A DNA stretch of 64,000 nucleotides from Blepharisma stoltei. Its lineage: Eukaryota > Ciliophora > Heterotrichea > Heterotrichida > Blepharismidae. Within the stretch, counting starts at the first letter, position 1; the number at the start of each line of letters is the position of its first letter. Both the position numbers and the translations under genes were made by a program. The DNA is taken from assembly GCA_914767885.1 (NCBI GenBank), contig CAJZBQ010000061.1, forward strand, positions 310,001 to 374,000, read 5' to 3'. Below, piece by piece: positions 57,301 to 64,000 of the stretch. Below the pieces are notes generated by a model. The model was given only the letters and a program-made list of their open reading frames with translations, ran no database searches and was not told where the DNA came from.

Positions 57301-60300
57301 ACAATCCACCGCTCCATTGACATATAAATTAACAGTGGTCGATCCGAAAGCATCAATATTCGATATTTGAGAAGTATCAGAATTTAAGCTTGCAGTTGCT
57401 GAAATTAAATTTCATGAATTGAGTAAGCTAGAACTTGAGGTTAAATCATTTCAAACTGAGGTTCAAAAAGAACTAAATGTGCAATTAAAATATGCTTGGC
57501 CAGTATTCTTTATGCTTAATTGGAAATTATAATCAGAAACATATTTCGCCATAAGATAGCCACCTCCAAATACTTTTAATCGTTATTGTTGTATTATCTA
57601 TTACGTTTAACGTCTTACGGGGCAGCCGTTTCCAGAGCTTCTGCCATATTTGTCCACGTGTCGGGCCCATGGACCTCTGGATCGATCCACTTTATTGTAC
57701 CATGGCACTGGCACAATACAGCGTTCCGGCTTTGACGGGCAAGTGCTTTTAATCACAATGAAATAGTAAAACTCGTTCCAATCATATAAGTTGTAGATAT
57801 AGAGCTGTTGCCAGAAAAATAATACCCGCGATTTATAGCAGGCCAAGGATCATTTGAATCATAGATAGGGTACTTATTTGTATCAATGTTTCCTACTTTT
57901 AGTGAGCTGATAGCATCAAGTTTAATCAGATTGTAGAAATCTGAGAAAAATAGAGTTGATCCTGAAATATCACAGGTATTTGTTAAAGAGTTCATTGTAT
58001 ATCCACTGGGGCACTTAGAAATGCACATACCGCTATTTAAGTAATATCCCGAAAAGCATGATGTGCAAGAGTTGAATATAAAACTCAAGCATTTTTTGCA
58101 GCCAGCAGGGCACGCTAAGCAAATATAGTTGTATCTGATAAAATAGCCGTCAATGCAAGCACAAGCTTGAGAAGGAGCATCTGAAGAAAAACCTACGCAC
58201 TTTGTGCATGATCCTGGGCTGAAATTGGTGCACGAAGCACATAGAGGGTCAGCGCATTGATTACAAAAGACATTTCTGGGGCATCCTGTAAGAGAATTAT
58301 CACAGGTAGAACAGTTTGTAGCATCATTATACGAAGCTAAAGTATAGGGAGAGAGACACAAACTTGCTAACCCTAATCCGCAAATATTATCATTAATTCA
58401 TGAAGAAAAATCAGTGACTAGCACATTTCATAGTTGGAACGAATAAATATACCCCACAAAGCAATTATAATATGCATTAATTCTTAAGGAGCCTGCATTA
58501 AAAAGTGGTCTATAAATTGCACCTGATCTAGTTATAGTATACGTTGGGACTCCATTCACAAAAGCATTTATTTGTACGCTATTGTATCCGTAGTTCATGG
58601 TAAATGATAAATAATTCCATGCATCATTCGGCACTATTGCTGCATTCGTAGAAAATTTAATCTTTGTAGCCCAACCATTGCTTATTTGATACAATAAAGA
58701 CGCATCTGTAGAAAACACAAAATCATAGTTATAATACGTAATAAAATAAGATACCAGGTTTCCATGGATTAGAGTATTCACCCAAACTCCAACTGAAATA
58801 TCATGATTTAGCCAAAGAGAGTCAGCTTGCAAATAGGTATTTTGAGTGAGAAGTAATCCTCTCTGAGCTGAAGTTGCAGAGTCATAGCTGTCAAGTGTCT
58901 TAAAAAAGTTATAGCGAGTTGAATCAATTTTGGTTTTGAATGGCCCATATGTTGTCAGAAGACCTGAATTAAATAGTTCATTGATAACTGGAGTTGATAC
59001 AGGAGAACAGCCAGAGCCAAAGCCATATGGGCAACCGGGTAAACAAATTAATCCTACAAGAGTGGACCCTGAATAGCACACTGAGCACTCGTAAAAGGTA
59101 GTGCCCAGGCATGTTTTGCAGTACCTGTCACAGAATGAGCATGAGAGAGTTTCTGGGTACCAAAAATAAGAATTCTTGCAGACGCAGCCGCCATTTCCAT
59201 CTGGAGAGGCGTTTGAAACACATGAAGTGCATGGACCTGAAAATGATAGGCAGCTATTGCATGCAGGCATTCGACATAGTCCACATGAGATACTATTTCT
59301 ACAGCCTCCTGTGCATCCACTAACCCCTCCCAGTAATAAAGCAAGTTTTTGGTTATTAATCGGGATTTTACACAAAATTTTCAAATAGTAAATTAGATCG
59401 AAATTACTTTTATTAGTGGCTTTCAGATTAAAGTGAAAAAAATCCATTTTTCCCAAATTATCCTCCAAAAATATACATAAAAATGATGACAAAAAAGCCG
59501 CCTCCTGACCCATTTTCTTCAAAGCCAGCAGGTATGAATGGCAATGGCAGAAAAAGGCCTGAATCCTTTGTGCATATCGGGCTTGGCCCTAAGGAGCTAA
59601 TTTCTGGAACTAAGACATCATTTGAAAAGATAGGGCCAGCAAAAGCACCAGAGGGTCACGAAGTAACATCTGCCTAGCGAGAAACTGAGTTTCGATCCAG
59701 TTGGTGGGTCCATAGGCTCCAGGAGAATGGAAGTTAAGATTGATCGTGCGAATCCATGCCTGCAGCGGGGAGAAAGGGTGCCTGCCGGGTCTTTCTTGGA
59801 GGTGAACATTTTAGGGTGGAAATCCTCAGTCTTCTAAGGACGAACTGCTAATTCAAATAATTAATCCCCAAAATCAGTAAATTTCATTCTATTCATATAA
59901 AATGTACTATATATTAAAATATTAAGCTAAAATCCACACGAAAAATCAAAACTTTGCTTATTGCTGGAAGAGTGAGGCAATTAGTGCAAGTTGAAGTAGA
60001 AGTATCTAAATACTTTAAGAATGAGCACATAGGAAATATTATTCCATTTGGGCACTGAGCGCCTCCACATCCAGCCGTATTTCAGTCAGTGCTATATTGA
60101 GTTTCATCATTATAAGCTGAAAAACTCCATAAAAATCCCACAAAACCTCCCGATGCGTTCCCGATGTACATACTTCCTAAATCTTTCAAATATGCTAAAT
60201 TTGATGATAAAGATGAGCTCACAAGAGCATTATTAATATATATAATCAAGTTCGTTTTGCCCAAGAAGACAAGCCCAACTATTGATAAATACTTTCAATT

Positions 60301-62814
60301 ATTTAGCACTGAAGAAGTCCCTGATATATTTATTGAAGAAGAATCAGATAAAGTCAGAAAAGCCGAAGGAATACCTGCCCCCGTAATTGAGATTGAAATG
60401 TATGTTGTCGTAGAAGTTTTTCTGAACAAAGCACCTCCAGATATTGGGTATACCCAAAAATTCAAAGATAAAAAAGGTGACATATAAATTCCTGTACTTG
60501 TCAAATAGCTTGAAGATTTGAAATAGTATCCTCTGTTATAAGAAGGAACAGGGTCATTAACATCATAACTTGGATACACATTATTATTTAATAAGCCAAC
60601 CTGAAAGTCTGAAATTTTATCCAGAAGTATAATTTCATTGAAGGTTGCTTCTACAACCAAATTTGTTATTTGGATGCATTTATTTAATACGCTGTCTTGC
60701 GAATACTTTGATGGACAGGATGTCATACATATTCCTCTAAGTAAATAAGTCCCTGATGAGCAGGCAGTGCATGAATAATAGCCTGGTCCAGAGCATGCTA
60801 TGCAAGAAGTGCTACATAGGCTACATATAGATAGCCCATTTGGCTTATAATATCCGGTATTGCATGCACATGGATTTCCCGCTGCATTTGTTATACATTG
60901 ACTACAGCTTCCGCTGTTAAACGAGCTGCAAATTCCACATAAATTATCATTGCAAATATTGCAATTTCCGTTTAAAACACATCCAAGTGTGCATCCTCCG
61001 TCGCATGCAGTGCAGGCTGATCCCCAAAACAAAAATCCGCAATTTCACAAGCAACTGATTCCATTCCCTGACCCGCATCCTCCATCTCCCATTTCTCCGG
61101 AAAAATCATTGATAATCCCTCCCCAGAGTTTAAAATAGCTTACAAATCCATTATAATTATTCGAAACACTCTTTCCTATAAATAATTTATCATTGCTAGA
61201 AGGCCTAAATACATAGTTGCTTATGGAATTTGGTGCACTGGGAGAGTTATTGGAGTACACAATAAGTGATGTTTGTTTATTGGAGAAGCTGACTGAAAAA
61301 GAAAGATAATTTCAGCTAGAGGTACTTATTGAGACTGAGTTAGATAAAGAGGCTGTTGATGTATTATCCCATGAAATTAATAACAATGTAGCTAAGCCTG
61401 CTGAAGAAACCTTAAGATTCCCATATGAATTCCCTAAAATATCGCCTGCTTGAGGTCTTATTCATAAGGAAATTGTAAATGTATGCGAAAGATCAATAGC
61501 ACCTGCTAAATATTTCCCAGAAGTAAAATACAGACCGCGATTTTGAGTTGGTACAGGATCTATAGTTTCTGGAGAGTTAAAAAATTGATAACTTGAAGAG
61601 TCAGTCCCAGTGTTAAAAATCCCATAGCTTCCTGCAAAAGGAACATTAAAATCAGTCGAAATAAAAATTCCAGGATTTACAGCGCAGCTTCCAAAACCAT
61701 ATGGGCATGAATTTAAGCATATCCCACCAATCAAAAATTTTCCAGCTTTGCATGTATTGCAGCTCCAAGTTTGACTGCAAGCATCACACAAAGCATCACA
61801 ACAGCCTGGAACCAGTCCAGTATTGCAGCTTGTGCACATTGAAGTTTCATAACCATTACAAGCCGTACAATCTAAGCTTTTGCATACTAAACAATTTTCA
61901 CTTCTGATGCATCATGGTCAGCTTTGACAAGAGCCGCTACATAATTGGCAATTTGATCCGCCCCAGAAATAAGAATTTAAGCAGGTAGGAGGATTGATGG
62001 AAGGAAAATTTATTGTATTATCACTATTAACTTGGATTCAATAAATAAAGCCTTGGAAAGAATTTGTTGGATGCCCTATTACTCAGTCATAGCTCCCATT
62101 AGGGAAATTTGCTTCTCTGCCTGAAATAGTTAGTATGTGTGGGGTATTATTTATAATAATTTGTAAATCAATTGAGTTATAAGCTGTTTGAGTAAATTGA
62201 AAAGTCACGCCCTCTCAAGAATTACTTAATGCAAGTCCTTGAATAGATGCTAAAACACTATTTCCTGAGTCTAGCTGGTTTTTCAATAATAAACTCATAT
62301 GATAGTTGCCAGACAAAGTTTCAATTTTAATATACTCTAAAGTTCCAATTTTAGCATAAAAAATAACACCAGAAAAAGAAATAGGAAAAATCCAAATGTT
62401 CATTGTAAATAAATAGCTAGGAATATAAATATTTGAGTTTTCTATTGCTGAAGTGCTCGCAAAATAAAATCCTCTATCTACAGTGGGCAGAGGAGTATTT
62501 TGATTTGAATCACCAAATTGAAGATTAGAAAGGTTTGAGAAGCTTGCAACTGTTTTTGCAGTAAGATCTTTCTGAGTCGTAAAGTCAATCGTAAAAACTT
62601 GGCCAAATGGAGATGAGCAGGATGGTATTGGAGTTGAAGAAAATACTGAGTTAGATGGACAAGTTTCCACACAGAGTAAATTTCCTATCAGACTGTAGCC
62701 AGTTGAGCAAAGAGTGCAAGGAACTGCACAAGAAGATGAATCACAAAATATGCAGCATTGAGAAATTGCCAATTGAAGTAGAGATGCTATTAATAAATAA
62801 AACTTCACCCTCAT
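48345..62814 (-). CDS. Gene F: largest LamG/Cys-rich polytopic membrane protein (~3644 aa), 8 IESs
   Basis: ATG at 62814 starts a signal peptide (MRVKFYLLIASLLQLAISQC) and the stop is TAA at 48345. Removing eight IESs leaves 10935 nt in one frame with TGA as Trp. Nine LamG-like modules are marked near 62480, 61550, 60560, 58870 (degenerate, DSATSAQRGLLL), 57830, 56320, 55090, 53880 and 52340. Cys-rich repeats between them include WPWCIR/PGCCD near 61810-61920. A long uninterrupted stretch runs from 62814 to 59976. The polytopic C-terminus starts near residue 3280 with FWIQCYLELGAAASIGL, FFARRLIYIINLVYL and CWPFKDPILQITNLFTEI. The tail ends NNDENPAYKAVN. It has the highest module count of the array, but the same first, second and last modules. 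Confidence 0.88.
49791..50930. mobile_element. IES in gene F (1140 bp): two retroposons inserted in tandem
   Basis: AAGTCAAC (49783-49790) and AAGCCAAC (50923-50930) bound it. Joining restores NCTFVDFSAKLTASDDNSLYL. A further copy, GAGAAGTCAACTA, at about 50162-50174 divides it in two. The left unit (49791-50161, plus) starts TATAATAAAATAGC. The right unit (about 50175-50930, minus) starts TTCAAATGGCGGCATG and ends in a CTAACCTAACCTTAG tail, and is homologous to the copies at 27016 and 41927. The right unit itself seems interrupted at about 50285-50510 by AT-rich DNA absent from its homologs. Confidence 0.8.
51797..52218. mobile_element. IES in gene F: retroposon-like insert with 13-bp target duplication
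   Basis: ATTGAAGAGAAGG lies at 51784-51796 and 52206-52218. Collapsing it restores NPEAPFSSIMSKHSNSDSS. The body is moderately GC-rich. The duplication contains no TA. Its orientation is uncertain; TCAATAAAATAGCTC near 52153 resembles the usual 5' start. Confidence 0.8.
53375..53835. mobile_element. IES in gene F: CTCC-type MITE (family-A core), TSD TGA
   Basis: TGA lies at 53372-53374 and 53833-53835. Excision restores KFLKSSVSLYLSTSFSLGLW. The left end is CTCCACAATCGTAAGAG and the right end is CTTATGAAGTGTGGGAG. The core near 53545-53575 (CAGCTGAATTAGCTTGAGATTT) is a diverged version of the family-A motif. Confidence 0.85.
53923..54089. other. IES in gene F (167 bp, TA-bounded)
   Basis: TA lies at 53921-53922 and 54088-54089. 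Removal gives GENSNTYFFNSPENDDPIPA, the strand just before the LamG signature. Confidence 0.82.
55279..55508. mobile_element. IES in gene F: family-A MITE, TA-bounded
   Basis: It starts CTCCCACCTCC and ends near CACACGGAGGAAATA. The core has AACAGAATTAGCTAGAGATT (about 55376-55395). Frame continuity (KSNYYLLNNQCFSSCP) requires keeping a single TA (55277-55278 against 55507-55508), so here the TNA target is eroded on one side. Confidence 0.8.
56636..56925. mobile_element. IES in gene F (290 bp), TSD TAA, hairpin at right end
   Basis: TAA lies at 56633-56635 and 56923-56925. Excision restores CIPNAYLEYGSCYCDTDAYF. The right end is a palindrome (CCCTCTCCATGAGCAAGC...GCCCATGGAGGG). An internal CCTCCACGAACAAAAAG near 56681-56697 resembles the family-A end motif. 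Confidence 0.82.
57582..57754 (-). mobile_element. IES in gene F: 5'-truncated retroposon (173 bp), 15-bp target duplication
   Basis: The copies at 57567-57581 and 57740-57754 share 13 of 15 bases around CTTTTAATC. Joining gives TISLWLKVFGGGYLMAKY. The left (3') end ATTACGTTTAACGTC...ACGGGGCAGC matches the 3' end of the gene B element (10095-10658). The right end lacks the usual 5' start and begins at the shared GCCGGAAC segment. Confidence 0.83.
59324..59975. mobile_element. IES in gene F: MITE (TSD TNA) containing a retroposon
   Basis: TAA (59321-59323) and TGA (59973-59975) bound it. Excision restores CTNCLSGCTGGCRNSISC. The ends form an imperfect inverted repeat of about 40 bp (CTCCCAGTAATAAAGCAAG against CTTCCAGCAATAAGCAAAG). 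A retroposon occupies about 59471-59856. Confidence 0.8.
59471..59856 (+). mobile_element. Retroposon nested in the 59324 IES
   Basis: The 5' end ATATACATAAAAATGATGAC follows a possible target copy AATTATCCTCCAAAA (59456-59470). A similar AATTAATCCCCAAAA follows the 3' side near 59860. It contains an ATG-initiated frame of 64 codons, with FSSKPAG near its start resembling FFSKPVAG of the element at 44363. Confidence 0.7.
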
Positions 62815-63563
62815 TAATTATATATATTGAGAGAATTAAAAATATATTTTCATCAAATGCACCATTTTATGCAACAACCACGCAGGAATATTCTAAATCA
62901 TCTTTTATAAATATTTTAATTTTTCTAAAAAATTCATGCTTTTTGATCGAAAAACCTTTGAAAATTAGTTTTATAAACACAAAACAATCAGCTTAATCGC
63001 GAAATCGCAGTTTCTAAACCGATTTTTCTTACATTATTGTTCAAGCATAGAATTTAGAGTTAAAGAGAAAAAAGATAAGCCCTAGATCTTGTTTTATCTA
63101 AGAAGCGCATATAAGATAGGCCTATTTTTAAGAAATAAAATAAAATGCTAAACAGCGTTCAAATAAATAATCCGAATTAATAGCAATATCTAGCTTAATT
63201 AATTTCTTTATAATAATCTTAATGATATACGGGCTTTATATTAATATTATTTGAAAACAATAGAATTTTGGAGTTAATACATTTTTAAAAGATCAATGCT
63301 AATAAAATGATAGCATGAATTTTCCATTAGTCTAAACTAATTTTTGCATCATCAATATTGAAGGTTCACTATTGTTTCTTTCTGGGATTAATAATTATGA
63401 TGCTTTGGGAAATATTACAAATATTCCACATTTGCAGAGGTCAAATTCTAAAATAAAATCATTAAAAGAGAATTTTATGTTTATATATAATATTTTAACT
63501 GATAAATATTATGTTTAATTGATTCTATTCGATGCTAGTTTTTCTTAATAGTTCGTTCTATAT
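62815..63563. other. AT-rich intergenic region between gene F start and gene G end
   Basis: About 750 bp, very AT-rich, with only short open frames and no supported hairpin or repeat. The promoter of F and the 3' UTR of G are expected here. Confidence 0.5.
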
Positions 63564-64000
63564 TTACATAGTTTCTTGAATTTCTTCCATCGGGTGAATA
63601 CTTAATTTAGCGTTTCCATATAAATTTAGCTTATATCTGAGAATTTGATGAAGAGTTCTTACAAAAATAGCGATAGATGTGCATAATTGTGTTCCAATAA
63701 TTATAATAGAAATAAAAATAATACAGTTTTCAGTATAATATATCATCTTTGGACTTATATCAAATAAGTAAAATGAAGTGATAAACATAATTAGTCCAAT
63801 CATAATCTCGCTCACCAAGTTTGAAATCTGAATAATTTTATCTTCAAAAGGTCAATAAATGAGTAAATAAAATATACTGAGCAACGAGCATATAATATTA
63901 ATTGAAATCTGCATCTTTGGGCTCTCACTTAAAAACGCCAAATTTGTTGCATATATAAATCTCCTTAGAAAGTAAACAAAATAATAAAGGGAATAGAGCA
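63564..64000 (-). CDS. Gene G: C-terminal polytopic domain of another array member (5' part outside window)
   Basis: The stop is TAA at 63564 and the frame is open to the window edge with TGA as Trp. It has the same last membrane segments as genes D and E: YFLRRFIYATNLAFLSE, YWPFEDKIIQISNLVSEIM, SFYLFDISPKMIYY and a basic tail ending HPMEEIQETM. This shows that the array continues to the right. The tail HPMEEIQ resembles gene E HPLQESK, so G probably belongs to the D/E subgroup. Confidence 0.85.

Noticed and set aside
1-64000. Reading the array as many small pseudogenes with frameshifts
   Set aside because: Breaks coincide with TGA codons or with repeat-bounded inserts, and removing these restores full-length alignments across several paralogs.
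1-64000. 15-16 nt spliceosomal introns typical of heterotrichs
   Set aside because: All exon joins could be explained by IESs. No GT...AG interval of that size was needed in any gene.
1-64000. Transposase, reverse transcriptase, tRNA, rRNA or CRISPR sequences
   Set aside because: I looked for recognisable motifs or structures and found none that I could support. All mobile elements here appear non-autonomous.

Overview
The window looks like germline (micronuclear) DNA of a heterotrich ciliate, most likely Blepharisma. In every long minus-strand frame, TGA sits where paralogous copies carry TGG or a conserved Trp, so TGA encodes Trp. Every gene end visible here uses TAA. The reading frames are repeatedly cut by AT-rich or inverted-repeat segments. 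Deleting these segments between short direct repeats restores frames that match the paralogs residue by residue. This is how internal eliminated sequences (IESs) behave. The organism and the excision are inferred, because no somatic sequence is available here. No spliceosomal intron was needed to join any gene.

Layout: the whole window is one tandem array of paralogous genes, all on the minus strand. They are gene A (1-7396, 3' end outside the window), B (8425-20801), C (22215-33562), D (33977-38740), a 5' gene fragment (39301-39588), E (40286-47178), F (48345-62814), and the 3' end of G (63564-64000). After removing IESs the complete ones encode about 3011 (B), 2623 (C), 1587 (D), 1531 (E) and 3644 (F) residues. 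Each protein has an N-terminal signal peptide. An ectodomain follows in which LamG/concanavalin-like beta-sandwich modules (hallmark x-DP-x-P-x-x-x-RG-[YL]-[YF]-F) alternate with Cys-rich furin/growth-factor-receptor-like repeats. The C-terminus is polytopic (about 8-9 hydrophobic segments, TRP-like) with a short basic tail. Module number varies: at least 6 in A, 7 in B, 6 in C, 3 in D, 3 in E and 9 in F. They look like giant surface receptors or channels; the ligand is unknown.

IESs: about 42 interrupt A, B, C, E and F, and none interrupts D. Four kinds can be told apart. (1) Short IESs (62-187 bp), mostly bounded by TA-containing repeats. (2) MITE-like elements with ends CTCC(C)...GGGAG and a 3-bp target duplication TNA (all four middle bases are seen). 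(3) Near-perfect hairpin MITEs. (4) GC-richer retroposons flanked by 8-17 bp target duplications, most with the same 5' start (about ATTAAAATGG, with an ATG within about 15 bp of the boundary). Several are nested in each other. No transposase gene was recognised. Intergenic stretches are AT-rich and hold only short relics and hairpins.
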